Made by a program: the position numbers and the translations under genes. Positions 30,496-40,403 of a stretch of DNA of 64,000 bases are shown in pieces (position 1 is the stretch's first letter; each line of letters starts with the position of its first letter). Source of the stretch: Nitratireductor sp. ZSWI3 (GTDB lineage Bacteria; Pseudomonadota; Alphaproteobacteria; Rhizobiales; Rhizobiaceae); NCBI RefSeq assembly GCF_024655565.1, contig NZ_JANKOF010000003.1:54495-118494 (forward strand). The letters run 5' to 3'. Below the pieces are notes generated by a model. That model did not search any database. It was not told the DNA's origin and saw nothing but the letters and a program-made list of their open reading frames with translations.

Positions 30496-32321
30496 TTCGT
30501 CCGGAACTTCGCCATCGAGATGAAGTTCACCGCCTTGCCTGTGAAGCGCGTTGCGTCGGCCACCGCGATGTTCTGCTGGAAACCGGTCGTGTACACGGCG
30601 TTGGGCGAGCGGACGAACTCGCTGTCGAACGCCGGCGGGTGGGTCACGTGAGCGGCTTCGGTCAGCATCGATTGACGGCTGAGCGCGCGGCTGGCGCGGC
30701 TCGCATCCGCCGCCACGACAACCGGCTGGGCCTCGGGCGAAACGTCCTTGGGCCCCGGCTTGGCCGATTTGCTGGTCGTGTGGACACGCTTGGCCGTTCG
30801 GGCGGCCGTCGATGCATCGCCACTCGTCAGCAGCGCCAGCCGCGGAGACGCCGAAACCGGCTGTCCACGCTGTGCAGGCGGCGAGGTGACCGCCGGTGCG
30901 TTGGCGACTGCCTCGTCCGCCGAGGGCAGCGGGGCAGCGGGCGGCTGCGGGGCGGAGGCCGGTTGCGGGGCGGGGGCCGGCTGCGGCAGGGAAGCCAGCG
31001 TGAAGTCGTTGGCGGCGGCAGCGCGTTGCGGGCGCTGCGAGGGTACCGGCAGATAGGCCGCAGTGGTGATCGGCTGCTGCAGATCTTTTTCCGCATCGGC
31101 CAGAACGCTGGCGATGGCGTCGGGCGCATCGGTCGTCGCCGAGGCCATCTGGATCAGCGCATCACGCGTGGCGCTGTCGGGCGTCGCCTGAGGCGGGGTG
31201 TAGTCGGGACGATGCGTCGGAAGCGGTACATTCGCAGCAACCAGAAGGGCGGTGCCGGCATCCGCGGGCGGCGTCTGCTCGACGACGGGCGCATCCTCGA
31301 CCGGCTTGACCTCGAAGGGCAGCGGCTGTCCGACCGCGGCGTCGGGCCGCGGCGCCGAACGGGGCAGGGGCAGGCTGCGCTCGGGAAGGGCGGCGAGGAT
31401 CGTCGCCGGCGTTTCGACAGGAGCCGGCGGTTCAGCAGCAGGCTGTGCGGCTGGAACGGCTGCGGCCGGCGCGGGAGCCTGGCGAGAAGGCTGCCGGGCC
31501 GAGGCAACGCTCACGTCCGCATTATCCTCTTCCTCGTCGGCCCCGCCACCAAACAGCGCGGCGAGGAGACCGCCACCCTTCCGGCCGTTGCCGGTGTCGC
31601 GGGCGACCTGGACCGTGCTGCCGCTGCGCTTGCGCGATTCGTAGGCGGCCAGCGCCTGCTGGTAGCCGGGCAGAGGCTTGCCGTCGGTGGGGACGTGGAG
31701 TGTCTTGCCGTCCGGGAACAGCGCAACGAGTTCCTTACGGCTCATGCGCGGCCAGTGGCGCACACTGCCGACATCGAGGTGAACGAAGGGGGAGCCCGAA
31801 CGCGGATAATAGCCGACGCCGCCGGCCTGGAACTTCAGCGCGGTGGCACGCAGCTTCGCCAAGTTGACGCCGGGAATGTAAAAGTCGATCGCCTTGCCGA
31901 GCATGTGCTGGCTCTTCTTGGCAACGCCATTGGAACGGCTGCGCAACATCGAATTGGTCTGCGGCGAGCGGTAGGCGGAGACAACGTGGATGTAGTCACG
32001 TCCGCCACTGGCCCGGTAGACTTCCCAGAGAAGATCGAGAAGCTGCGGGCTCATGTTGGTCGGCTCGTTGCGCCGCCAATCGCGCAGGAAGCGGTTGACC
32101 TCCTTGAGGCCGCTCTGGATATAGCGGCCGTTGCGCTTGTAGGTGATCTCGGCGCGCTCCTTGGTGTGTATGAAATACAGCTTCAGGGTGCGCGTTTCGG
32201 CATGGGCGGCCGGCGTGGCAGCGGCAAGGGCGCCCATCGCGAGCATCAAACCGGCGAGCAGCCTCACCCGTACGAGTGACGGCAAGCGCCATCCAAAAAC
32301 GTTAGCGTCGTTTTGTCTCAA
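30492..32321 (-). CDS. DUF882 (peptidase M15-like, YcbK-type) cell-wall protein with long low-complexity tail
   Basis: Up to 609 residues: signal peptide ending AAHA, a DUF882/M15-like domain (about 45-200) with VVSAYRSPQTNSMLR, SQHMLGKAIDFYIP and FVHLDVG, which provide the His and Asp ligands of a zinc carboxypeptidase fold, then a Pro/Ala-rich region of some 350 residues, probably disordered. Murein peptide cleavage in the periplasm is the expected role. The frame begins with TTG at 32321; an internal GTG at 32267 just before the signal peptide is also possible. Its terminator overlaps the stop. Most relatives lack so long a tail. Confidence 0.85.
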   Translation of the reverse strand: MRQNDANVFGWRLPSLVRVRLLAGLMLAMGALAAATPAAHAETRTLKLYFIHTKERAEITYKRNGRYIQSGLKEVNRFLRDWRRNEPTNMSPQLLDLLWEVYRASGGRDYIHVVSAYRSPQTNSMLRSRSNGVAKKSQHMLGKAIDFYIPGVNLAKLRATALKFQAGGVGYYPRSGSPFVHLDVGSVRHWPRMSRKELVALFPDGKTLHVPTDGKPLPGYQQALAAYESRKRSGSTVQVARDTGNGRKGGGLLAALFGGGADEEEDNADVSVASARQPSRQAPAPAAAVPAAQPAAEPPAPVETPATILAALPERSLPLPRSAPRPDAAVGQPLPFEVKPVEDAPVVEQTPPADAGTALLVAANVPLPTHRPDYTPPQATPDSATRDALIQMASATTDAPDAIASVLADAEKDLQQPITTAAYLPVPSQRPQRAAAANDFTLASLPQPAPAPQPASAPQPPAAPLPSADEAVANAPAVTSPPAQRGQPVSASPRLALLTSGDASTAARTAKRVHTTSKSAKPGPKDVSPEAQPVVVAADASRASRALSRQSMLTEAAHVTHPPAFDSEFVRSPNAVYTTGFQQNIAVADATRFTGKAVNFISMAKFRTN

Positions 32322-32603
32322 GATCCGTGGCCTTGCAGGCTTGGTGATGTGTCCCCCGAGCCTAGGCCCGGAAATTTCGTCCCACCTTCTGAATATCCAG
32401 TCTAATGGTTAACCCGATCTTATTAAAGGAGGAATGCGCGAAGAGGATGGCGAGAACGTGGCAAAAGGCAACGAACCGTTCCATGGTGAATCATTGCTTA
32501 ACGCCCGGGCGCATGATTCGCACGGACTTGTGGACAAGGGGAATGGAAAGGGGGCCTGGTCGGCCATCCGGCAGAATGTGGCAAGGACCGGGCCGCAGGA
32601 AGG

Positions 32604-34127
32604 CTAGAACGGACCCTTGCTTGATCTTGCCGCGACCGCCCGCATCTTTTCGGCCGGCTCGATCCCCATCTCCTTGAGCTTGCGATAAAGGGTCGAACGG
32701 CCGATGCCGAGGCGGCGGGCGACCTCGCTCATCTGCCCCTCATAATGCTCGATCGCGAGCCTGATGAGCTCGCCCTCGATCGCTTCGAGCGGCCGGATGT
32801 TGTCGTTCTCGTCGATGGCGCGCAACAGGCCCTTGGGCAAAGCGGACGCCTCAGCCGGATCGACACGCTCTGAAATCGGGGACGAAAAGGCCCCGGATGC
32901 AGGCGCGGCGCGGTCGGCCCCGGCGGCTCCCGTGTCCGGATCGATGCCTTCCACCTGGGCGCGGATCTGCGGGAAATCCTCCTTGCCGAGCATGCCCCGG
33001 TCGCACAAGACGACCGCGCGCAACACCGCGTTCTCCAACTGGCGTATGTTGCCGGGCCAGTCGTAATCGGCGAGGAGCTGAAGAGCGTCGGCACGGATGC
33101 CGGTGATGCGGTTCTGATGCTCGGGGGCGAAGCGGGCGATAAAGCCTTGCACAAGCAGGGGGATGTCCTCCTTGCGGTCCCGCAGCGGCGGAACCATGAT
33201 CGGAAAGACGTTCAGGCGGTAGAAGAGATCCTCGCGGAATCGGCCTTCCTTGACGCGGCTGATGAGATCGTGATTCGTCGCGGAGATCAGCCGGATGTCG
33301 ACCCTGCGGGTGCCCCGTCCGCCGACGGGATCGACCTCGCCCTGCTGGACCGCACGCAGGAGCTTGACCTGGACGCTGAGCGGCAGGTCGCCGATCTCGT
33401 CGAGGAAGAGGGTGCCGGTGTCGGCTTCGACAAACTTGCCGGTGTGCTTTTCGGTGGCCCCCGTGAACGCCCCCTTCTCGTGGCCGAACAGGATGCTTTC
33501 GACGAGCGTGTCGGGGATGGCGCCGCAGTTGACGGTGATGAACGGTTTGCGCCTGCGTTCACCGGCGGCCTGGATGGCGCGCGCGATGAGTTCCTTGCCG
33601 ACACCGGATTCGCCTTCGATCAGGATCGGGATGTCGGTGGCGGCGGCTTTGCGGCCCAGCTCTATGACGCGCCGCATTGCTGCGCTGTTGGTCGCCAGCG
33701 CGTTGAAGGAATAGTCCGATGCGGGGCGTTTGGCGTTGCGTTCGCGGCTTTCCAGTGCCGCCACCTTCAGCGCGTTGCCGATTGCCGTGCCGAGACGCGC
33801 CGGCGCGACCGGCTTGACGATGAAGTCGAACGCACCGGCGCGCATCGCTTCCACCGCGGTGTCGATGCTGCCCTTGGAGGTCTGCACGATGACCGGGATC
33901 GCGTGCCCCCGGTCGCGCATCCGGTGCAGAACCTCGATGCCGTCCATCCCAGGCATCATCAGGTCGAGGATCATTGCCCGGGGGTGCGGCTCGGCGCGGC
34001 CGAGCAGGTCCAGGGCGACACTGCCGTTCTCCGCCGCCAGCGCGGCGTGGCCGAGCTTCTCGACGGCTCCTTGCAGGAGGCGGCGCTGGATCGGGTCGTC
34101 ATCGACTATGAGAACGGCTTCAGACAT
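32604..34127 (-). CDS. Sigma-54-dependent response regulator (NtrC family)
   Basis: 507 residues in three parts: receiver (1-125, phosphoacceptor Asp55 in ILDLMMPGMDG), AAA+ domain (about 140-385; GESGVGKE Walker A, GAFTGA loop intact, FLDEIGDLP Walker B) and a C-terminal Fis-type helix-turn-helix (about 465-490, SEVARRLGIGRSTLYRKLKEMG). The intact GAFTGA loop says it can activate sigma-54 polymerase. The ATG at 34127 is preferred to a TTG five codons earlier. No histidine kinase is next to it. A stretch rich in Pro and Ala links the AAA+ and HTH domains. Confidence 0.93.
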   Translation of the reverse strand: MSEAVLIVDDDPIQRRLLQGAVEKLGHAALAAENGSVALDLLGRAEPHPRAMILDLMMPGMDGIEVLHRMRDRGHAIPVIVQTSKGSIDTAVEAMRAGAFDFIVKPVAPARLGTAIGNALKVAALESRERNAKRPASDYSFNALATNSAAMRRVIELGRKAAATDIPILIEGESGVGKELIARAIQAAGERRRKPFITVNCGAIPDTLVESILFGHEKGAFTGATEKHTGKFVEADTGTLFLDEIGDLPLSVQVKLLRAVQQGEVDPVGGRGTRRVDIRLISATNHDLISRVKEGRFREDLFYRLNVFPIMVPPLRDRKEDIPLLVQGFIARFAPEHQNRITGIRADALQLLADYDWPGNIRQLENAVLRAVVLCDRGMLGKEDFPQIRAQVEGIDPDTGAAGADRAAPASGAFSSPISERVDPAEASALPKGLLRAIDENDNIRPLEAIEGELIRLAIEHYEGQMSEVARRLGIGRSTLYRKLKEMGIEPAEKMRAVAARSSKGPF

Positions 34128-34281
34128 GTCGCATTTGTGCAATGGCGTGATGATATCGCGCGCGCCTTCCTCGATCAGGGTGGATCAAAATGGCATAGGC
34201 TTCTAAACAAGGGCTCAAGGATTCCGGTGAACGAAACCTTTCCGATCCGGATCGGACAGGACAGCTTTGATGAGGACCTTC

Positions 34282-36141
34282 ATGGCCCAATTTCCAGTAT
34301 TCGCCACACCCGTTGCGGCAACCGAGGCGGCAGTCGCCGCAGAAACAGCGACCATGGGGCTGGGCGCTCTGCCCGAATGGGATCTGAGCGACCTTTATCC
34401 GGCGCTGGATGCGCCCGAACTGAAGCGGGATCTTGATCGTGCCGCCGACGAAGCCGTGCGGTTCGAGGCGGCCTGGAAGGGCAAGCTTGCCGGGGAGGTG
34501 GCCAAGGGCGAGGCCGGGCGCCTCGGAGAGGCGGTCGAAGCCTACGAGGCGCTGGAAGAACTGATGGGCCGCATCGTTTCCTATGCGGGGCTGCTCTATG
34601 CCGGCGACACCTCGGATCCGCGGCGCGCCAAGCTATACGGCGATGTGCAGGAGAAGCTGACGGACGCCAGCGCGCATCTGATCTTCTTCACGCTCGAATT
34701 GAACAAGATCGACGATGCGACGATCGATGCGGCGCTCGCCGCGGACAAGGCGTTCGCCCGCTACGAGCCGTGGGTGCTGGACATCCGGCGCGAAAAGCCG
34801 TTCCAGCTCGAGGACCGCATCGAGCAGCTGTTCCACGAGAAATCCGTGACCGGACGCGGGGCCTGGAACCGACTCTTCGACGAGACGATGACGAGCCTGC
34901 GCTTTGTGGTGGACGGCAAGGAACTGGCGATCGAGCAGACGCTCAACCTCCTGCAGGATGCCGACGGCGAGAAGCGCCGCCGCGCCGCCGAGGCGCTGGC
35001 CGAGACGTTCCGCAAGAACTTGCGGATCTTCACCCTGATCACCAACACGCTCGCCAAGGACAAGGAAATCTCCGACCGCTGGCGGGGCTTCGACGACATC
35101 GCCGACTCCCGTCACCTGGCAAACCGGGTCGAGCGTCCGGTGGTGGATGCGCTGGCGCAGGCGGTTCGCGACGCCTATCCGCGCCTGTCGCACCGGTACT
35201 ACGCGATGAAGGCACGGTGGCTGGGGCTGGAAAAGCTCAGCCACTGGGACCGCAACGCGCCGCTGCCGGAGACGCCGCAGGCGGTGATCGGCTGGAACGA
35301 AGCGAAGAAGACGGTGCTCGACGCCTATGGCGCCTTCGCGCCGCAGATGGCGGAGATCGCCGGCCGCTTCTTCGACCGCAACTGGATCGACGCGCCGGTG
35401 CGCTCCGGCAAGTCGCCGGGCGCTTTCGCGCATCCGACCGTGCCTTCGGTGCATCCCTACCTGCTGCTCAACTATCTCGGCAAACCGCGCGACGTGATGA
35501 CGCTGGCGCACGAAATGGGCCACGGCATCCATCAGGTGCTGGCCGCACGGCAGGGGGCGCTGATGGCGCCGACACCGTTGACGCTCGCCGAAACGGCGTC
35601 CGTGTTCGGCGAAATGCTCACATTTCAGTCGCTGCTCGAGCGGACGGCGGAGCCGCGCGAGCGCAAGGCGATGATCGCCCAGAAGGTCGAGGACATGCTG
35701 AACACGGTCGTCCGCCAGATCGCCTTCTACGAATTCGAGCGGAAGGTGCACGCCAAGCGGCGCAGCGACGGCGAACTCACCTCGGACCAGATCGGCGCCC
35801 TGTGGCTGGAGGTGCAGGCCGAGTGCCTCGGGCCGGCAGTGCAACTGCGCGAGGGATACGAGACCTTCTGGGCCTATATCCCGCACTTCATCCATTCGCC
35901 GTTCTATGTCTATGCCTATGCCTTCGGCGATTGCCTGGTGAACTCGCTTTTTGCCGTCTACCGGCAGGCGCCGGACGGCTTCCAGGACAAATATTTCGCC
36001 ATGCTCGAGGCCGGCGGCACGAAGCATCATTCCGAACTTCTGAAACCGTTCGGACTGGACGCGTCGGACCCGGATTTCTGGGGCAAGGGACTGTCGGTCA
36101 TCGAAGGGCTGATCGATGAGCTCGAAGCGCTGGGCGGCTGA
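34282..36141 (+). CDS. pepF: Oligoendopeptidase F (M3 family zinc peptidase)
   Basis: 619 residues, normal for PepF/M3B. The zinc site HEMGH is at 410-414 (AHEMGHGIHQVLAA), with the third ligand Glu in TLAETASVFGEM. It degrades short peptides in the cytosol. GAGGA lies six bases before the ATG at 34282; an ATG four codons earlier (34270) also has an AGGACA. The gene runs divergently from the response regulator, sharing about 150 bases of promoter region, and is followed closely by pabB. Confidence 0.94.
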   Translation: MAQFPVFATPVAATEAAVAAETATMGLGALPEWDLSDLYPALDAPELKRDLDRAADEAVRFEAAWKGKLAGEVAKGEAGRLGEAVEAYEALEELMGRIVSYAGLLYAGDTSDPRRAKLYGDVQEKLTDASAHLIFFTLELNKIDDATIDAALAADKAFARYEPWVLDIRREKPFQLEDRIEQLFHEKSVTGRGAWNRLFDETMTSLRFVVDGKELAIEQTLNLLQDADGEKRRRAAEALAETFRKNLRIFTLITNTLAKDKEISDRWRGFDDIADSRHLANRVERPVVDALAQAVRDAYPRLSHRYYAMKARWLGLEKLSHWDRNAPLPETPQAVIGWNEAKKTVLDAYGAFAPQMAEIAGRFFDRNWIDAPVRSGKSPGAFAHPTVPSVHPYLLLNYLGKPRDVMTLAHEMGHGIHQVLAARQGALMAPTPLTLAETASVFGEMLTFQSLLERTAEPRERKAMIAQKVEDMLNTVVRQIAFYEFERKVHAKRRSDGELTSDQIGALWLEVQAECLGPAVQLREGYETFWAYIPHFIHSPFYVYAYAFGDCLVNSLFAVYRQAPDGFQDKYFAMLEAGGTKHHSELLKPFGLDASDPDFWGKGLSVIEGLIDELEALGG

Positions 36142-36165
36142 CTTGCCGGTATCGAGAAGGCATCC

Positions 36166-37308
36166 GTGAGCCCGGCGGACGAGCCTTTCGTTCTGTTCCG
36201 CGACGATGCGGAGGGGCGGGAGATGCTGTTCTCCCGCCCTCGCGCGCTGCTGGTGGCCGAAGACGCGGCATCGTTTCGTTCCGCCCTCGATGAGGCGGCG
36301 GAGGCGCGTCGGCGGGGGGCGTGGATCGCCGGTTATCTTTCCTACGAAGCGGGCTACCTGCTGGAGCGCAAGCTCGTGCACCTGTTACCGGCGGGCCGGC
36401 GCGCACCGCTTCTGTGCCTGGGCGTGTTCGATCCGCCGGAGGAGCGCCCGGCGACGGTATGCGGGACGAGCGAGGGCGCGCTGTTCGACACACGCCCGGT
36501 GTGGAGCCTAGCGGACTATCGCATCCGCTTCGACCGGTTGCGGGATCATCTGCGTGCCGGCGACTGCTATCAGGCCAATCTCACCTTTCCGATCCATGCC
36601 GGCTGGCGCGGCACGCCCAGGGCGCTGTTCGATGCGCTGACCGCGCGGCAGCCCGTGCGGCATGGCGCGCTCGTCGGTCTCGGCTGGCCGGTGATCGTGT
36701 CGCGGTCGCCCGAACTGTTCTTCCAGGTCTCGCGCGACGGCTGGATCGAGACCCTGCCGATGAAGGGGACGGCACCGCGGGGGGAAACCCCCGAAGAGGA
36801 TGCCGAAATCAAGGCGTTCCTGCACAACGACCCGAAGAACCAGGCCGAGAACCGCATGATCGTCGATCTCCTGCGCAACGACATTTCACGCGTCTGCGAG
36901 GTGGGCACGCTCGATGTGCCGCAGCTCTTCCATGTGGAGACCTATCCGACCGTGCATCAGATGGTAAGCCGCGTGCGGGCGAAGCTGGCGCAAGGGGTCG
37001 GGCTCAGCCAGATCTTCGAAGCCCTCTTTCCGTGCGGTTCGGTGACCGGTGCCCCCAAGATCCGCGCCATGCAGATCCTGCATGAACTCGAGGAAGAACC
37101 GCGCGAGGCTTATTGCGGGGCGATCGGCTGGGCGGCGCCCGACGGCAGCATGCGTTTCAACGTGGCGATACGAACGGTGTCGCTCTTTCCGGACGGCGAG
37201 GCCGTCTACAATGTCGGTGGCGGCGTGGTCTTCGATTCCACCGCAGAGGGCGAGTATGAGGAGGCGCTTTTGAAGGCGCGCTTCGCCGCCGGTGCGGGCG
37301 GGGCTTGA
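36166..37308 (+). CDS. pabB: Aminodeoxychorismate synthase component I
   Basis: 380 residues, a chorismate-utilising enzyme. LPMKGTAPRGETPEED, ENRMIVDLLRNDISRVCE, FPCGSVTGAPKIRAM and NVGGGVVFDSTAEGEYEE are the conserved blocks. The Lys in MKGT marks the PabB rather than the TrpE branch. It forms aminodeoxychorismate for folate with a PabA amidotransferase, which is not in the window. It is shorter than E. coli PabB, lacking much of the N-terminal part, a common form in this order. The GTG start at 36166 is 25 bases past pepF. Confidence 0.92.
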   Translation: MSPADEPFVLFRDDAEGREMLFSRPRALLVAEDAASFRSALDEAAEARRRGAWIAGYLSYEAGYLLERKLVHLLPAGRRAPLLCLGVFDPPEERPATVCGTSEGALFDTRPVWSLADYRIRFDRLRDHLRAGDCYQANLTFPIHAGWRGTPRALFDALTARQPVRHGALVGLGWPVIVSRSPELFFQVSRDGWIETLPMKGTAPRGETPEEDAEIKAFLHNDPKNQAENRMIVDLLRNDISRVCEVGTLDVPQLFHVETYPTVHQMVSRVRAKLAQGVGLSQIFEALFPCGSVTGAPKIRAMQILHELEEEPREAYCGAIGWAAPDGSMRFNVAIRTVSLFPDGEAVYNVGGGVVFDSTAEGEYEEALLKARFAAGAGGA

Positions 37309-37338
37309 AACGATTGCTCAACAACAGGAGAGAGACGG

Positions 37339-37623
37339 GTGTTCATCGTTTCCTTGAACTATATGGCTCCCATCGAGGACGTCGAGATGCATGTTCCGGC
37401 CCATATGGCGTGGCTGGAGAAACATTACGAAGCGGGTCTGTTCCTGGCGTCGGGCCGCAAGGTGCCGCGCACGGGCGGCATCATCCTGGCGAAAGGCGAT
37501 CGTGCGGCGCTTGAAGCGTGCCTTCGGGAAGACCCCTTCGCCGTGCATGGCATTGCCCGGTACGAGATCACCGAATGCGCCGTTTCGAAAGCCGTGCCCG
37601 GGCTCGAAGCGCTTAAGCAATGA
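37339..37623 (+). CDS. YciI-like protein
   Basis: 94 residues with the ferredoxin-like YciI fold; the N-terminal strand MFIVSLNYMAPIEDVEMHVPAHMAWLEKHYEAG carries the conserved His and Glu residues of the family, some of which act as dehydrochlorinases. Function here is unknown. The GTG start follows CAGGAGAGAG. It lies 30 bases past pabB and may share its transcript. Confidence 0.85.
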   Translation: MFIVSLNYMAPIEDVEMHVPAHMAWLEKHYEAGLFLASGRKVPRTGGIILAKGDRAALEACLREDPFAVHGIARYEITECAVSKAVPGLEALKQ

Positions 37624-37715
37624 CAAAGGCTTCCGGACCTCGATCAAGGGTTTACGCTTTATTGTGACAACGTTCTGTGTTTTGAGGCTTTGAAAATATA
37701 GTTTGTGAGAGGCGC

Positions 37716-39164
37716 ATGATGGCTGCAAAAGACTGGCCCGTTCACGGTGAGATCACCGGTCCCATCGTGATGATCGGCTTCGGCTCGATCGGTCGCGGAA
37801 CCTTACCTTTGATCGAACGTCACTTTAAGTTCGACAAGAAGCGGATGGTTGTGATCGATCCCGTCGACACCGACCGCAAGCTCCTCGATGAGCGGGGCAT
37901 CAGGTTCATTCAGCGCCATGTCACGAAGGACAATTACAAGGACATCCTGAAGCCGCTTCTGACCGAGGGCGAAGGCCAGGGTTTCTGCGTCAATCTCTCC
38001 GTCGACACGTCCTCTCTCGACATCATGAAGCTCTGCCGCAAGCTCGGGGTGCTCTACATCGACACGGTCGTGGAACCCTGGCTCGGCTTCTACTTCGACC
38101 AGACGGCCGACAACGCCGCCCGCACCAATTACGCGCTGCGCGAGACGGTTCGCCAGGAAAAGGCGAAGAATCCCGGCGGGACGACCGCCGTTTCCACCTG
38201 CGGAGCCAATCCGGGCATGGTCTCATGGTTCGTCAAGCAGGGCCTGGTCAACCTGGCGAAAGATCTCGGGCTGGAGTTCGACGAGCCCGGCGCCGGGGAC
38301 CGGGAAGGCTGGGCGAAGCTGATGAAGAAGTGCGGCGTGAAGGGAATCCACATCGCCGAACGCGACACCCAGCGGGCCAAAAAGCCCAAGCCGATGAACG
38401 TGTTCTGGAACACGTGGTCCGTCGAGGGATTCATCTCCGAGGGGCTGCAGCCGGCCGAACTGGGCTGGGGCACGCACGAGACCTGGATGCCGAAGAACGC
38501 CCGCAAGCAGAAGAAGGGCTGCAAGGCAGCGATTTTCCTGGAGCAGCCCGGCGCCAACACGCGGGTGCGCACCTGGTGTCCGACGCCCGGCCCGCAATAT
38601 GGCTTCCTAGTCACGCACAATGAATCGATTTCGATCGCCGATTATTTCACCGTGCGCGACAAGAAAGGGAAGGTCACCTATCGCCCGACCTGCCACTATG
38701 CCTACCATCCCTGCAACGACGCCATCCTGTCGCTGCACGAGATGTTCGGCTCCGGCGGCAAGGCGCAGCCGGAACACCATGTGCTCGACGAGAACGAACT
38801 GGTCGACGGCATCGACGAACTCGGCGTCCTCATCTATGGGCACGAAAAGAACGCCTACTGGTATGGATCGCAGCTTTCCCTGGAGGAGGCGCGCAAGCTC
38901 GCTCCCTATCAGAATGCGACGGGCCTGCAGGTGACGTCGGCGGTCCTGGCAGGCATGGTATGGGCGCTGGAGAACCCGGAAGCGGGCATCGTCGAGGCTG
39001 ACGAGGTCGATTATTGGCGCTGCCTGGAGGTCCAGATGCCCTATCTCGGACCGGTGAAGGGCTACTATACGGACTGGACGCCGCTCGAGGAGCGCCCCGG
39101 GCTTTTCCCCGAGGATATCGACGAAACGGACCCGTGGCAGTTCCGCAACATTCTCGTGCGCTGA
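37716..39164 (+). CDS. hss: Homospermidine synthase
   Basis: 482 residues, full family length. VMIGFGSIGRGTLPLIERH is the Rossmann NAD site; STCGANPGMVSWFVKQGL and CHYAYHPCNDAILSLHE are typical. It makes homospermidine from two putrescine molecules, the main polyamine of many rhizobia. Two ATGs open the frame (37716, 37719); GAGAGG lies just before. The region upstream is AT-rich and likely its own promoter. Putrescine would come from the ornithine decarboxylase at 51065-52198. Confidence 0.96.
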   Translation: MMAAKDWPVHGEITGPIVMIGFGSIGRGTLPLIERHFKFDKKRMVVIDPVDTDRKLLDERGIRFIQRHVTKDNYKDILKPLLTEGEGQGFCVNLSVDTSSLDIMKLCRKLGVLYIDTVVEPWLGFYFDQTADNAARTNYALRETVRQEKAKNPGGTTAVSTCGANPGMVSWFVKQGLVNLAKDLGLEFDEPGAGDREGWAKLMKKCGVKGIHIAERDTQRAKKPKPMNVFWNTWSVEGFISEGLQPAELGWGTHETWMPKNARKQKKGCKAAIFLEQPGANTRVRTWCPTPGPQYGFLVTHNESISIADYFTVRDKKGKVTYRPTCHYAYHPCNDAILSLHEMFGSGGKAQPEHHVLDENELVDGIDELGVLIYGHEKNAYWYGSQLSLEEARKLAPYQNATGLQVTSAVLAGMVWALENPEAGIVEADEVDYWRCLEVQMPYLGPVKGYYTDWTPLEERPGLFPEDIDETDPWQFRNILVR

Positions 39165-39311
39165 GCTGCTGGCGGCGCGCGGTGCTTGCAATGGTCTCGA
39201 AATCGGGCAATTGAAAAAAGTGTTGTGGTCCGGGCACATCGCGTGCTCGGATGGGCTTCAGGACGCGGTGCGCAGCCGGCCACGGTCCGGCGAGCGATAG
39301 GAGGTCGACAG

Positions 39312-39692
39312 ATGAAGGCACGCAATGTTCTCACGCTTGGCGGTCTGGTGGCCGCACTGGCGCTGGCCGGTTGCCAATCCGACTTTGCAGGCGGCGGGTC
39401 GCGCATGGCGCGGCAGACGGGCGTCGAGGGGCAGTGGATGGGCACGGACGGCGTTGCCGTGTCGACGCTTCAGGGCGGGCGTTTCAGCTCCCGCTCCGTG
39501 CAGACCGGCGAGACGCTGACCGAGGGGTCGTACACCCATCGCGACGCTCGCACGATCGACCTGTCCTTCTATTCCCTGAAGAGCAGGCAGAACACCAACG
39601 CGACGTGCCTGCTGGCCGCATCCAACCAGATGAACTGCACGCTTGCCAACGGTACGAACTTCGTCCTGACGCGAAGCGCCGGCGTCTCCTGA
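39312..39692 (+). CDS. Outer-membrane lipoprotein, Omp10 family
   Basis: 126 residues. The N-terminus is a lipoprotein signal with lipobox LALAGC (Cys20), and the remainder forms a small beta-barrel-like Omp10 domain: EGQWMGTDGVAVSTLQGGRF, LTEGSY and ASNQMNCTLANGTNFVLTR match the Brucella-type lipoprotein. Lipidation and outer-membrane location are inferred. AGGAGGT before the ATG at 39312 is a strong ribosome site; codons upstream of it are not protein-like. Confidence 0.82.
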   Translation: MKARNVLTLGGLVAALALAGCQSDFAGGGSRMARQTGVEGQWMGTDGVAVSTLQGGRFSSRSVQTGETLTEGSYTHRDARTIDLSFYSLKSRQNTNATCLLAASNQMNCTLANGTNFVLTRSAGVS

Positions 39693-39722
39693 GGCCTTCG
39701 CGATGCCGGCCGGGCGCATCTC

Positions 39723-40403
39723 GTGCTGATCGCCCTGGCGGCCATATCGCTGCTGGCGGTCGTCGTGCTGCCGCAACTCTGGGTGCGGCGCACCTTCGAC
39801 AAGCATGCGCTCGACCGTGCCGATATCCCGGGGACCGGTGGCGAACTCGCGCGCCATCTGCTCGACCGCTTTTCCCTGCAGCACGTTGCCGTCGAGCTCA
39901 CCGAGCGGGGCGACCATTACGATCCGGTCGGCAAGGCTGTCCGGCTTTCCGACAAGAACCTGTCGGGGCGGTCGCTGACCGCAGTGGCCGTTGCCGCCCA
40001 CGAGGTTTCCCATGCGCTGCAGGATGCCCGGAGCGAAAGACTGCTTGCCGTGTGGCAGCAATTGGCAAGGCTCGCCGCGACGACGGATCGTGCCGCCGGC
40101 CTGTTTTTCGTCGCGGCGCCCGTTCTTGCCCTGATCGCCCGCACGCCCGCGGCCATGATCGCGCTGGTCCTGATCGGCATCGCGCTCCTGTCCGTACGCG
40201 TCGTGGTCACCCTCGTCACGCTGCCGGTGGAATTCGATGCAAGCTTTTCCAAGGCGCTGCCGATCCTGCAGCACGGGGCCTATGTGTCGGCGGCGGATCT
40301 GCCGGCGGTCCGCTCGGTCCTGAGAGCGGCGGCCTTCACCTATCTCGCTGCCGCGCTCATTTCGCTCGTCAACCTTGCTCGATGGGTGCGGTTACTGCGA
40401 TAA
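39723..40403 (+). CDS. Membrane zinc metallopeptidase (YugP-type)
   Basis: 226 residues: an N-terminal membrane helix, a catalytic motif HEVSHALQ with His93, Glu94 and His97, then two or more membrane segments (about 115-155 and 205-222). It matches the neutral zinc metallopeptidase family related to YugP. The likely role is cleavage of membrane or envelope proteins, but substrates are unknown. The start is GTG at 39723 with only a weak ribosome site. It is 30 bases past the Omp10-like gene. Confidence 0.85.
   Translation: MLIALAAISLLAVVVLPQLWVRRTFDKHALDRADIPGTGGELARHLLDRFSLQHVAVELTERGDHYDPVGKAVRLSDKNLSGRSLTAVAVAAHEVSHALQDARSERLLAVWQQLARLAATTDRAAGLFFVAAPVLALIARTPAAMIALVLIGIALLSVRVVVTLVTLPVEFDASFSKALPILQHGAYVSAADLPAVRSVLRAAAFTYLAAALISLVNLARWVRLLR

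Noticed and set aside
32434..32607. 57-codon open frame after AAAGGAGGA upstream of the response regulator end
   Set aside because: The Shine-Dalgarno core is only one base from the ATG, too close for normal initiation, and the product is polar low complexity; it overlaps the end of the opposite gene.
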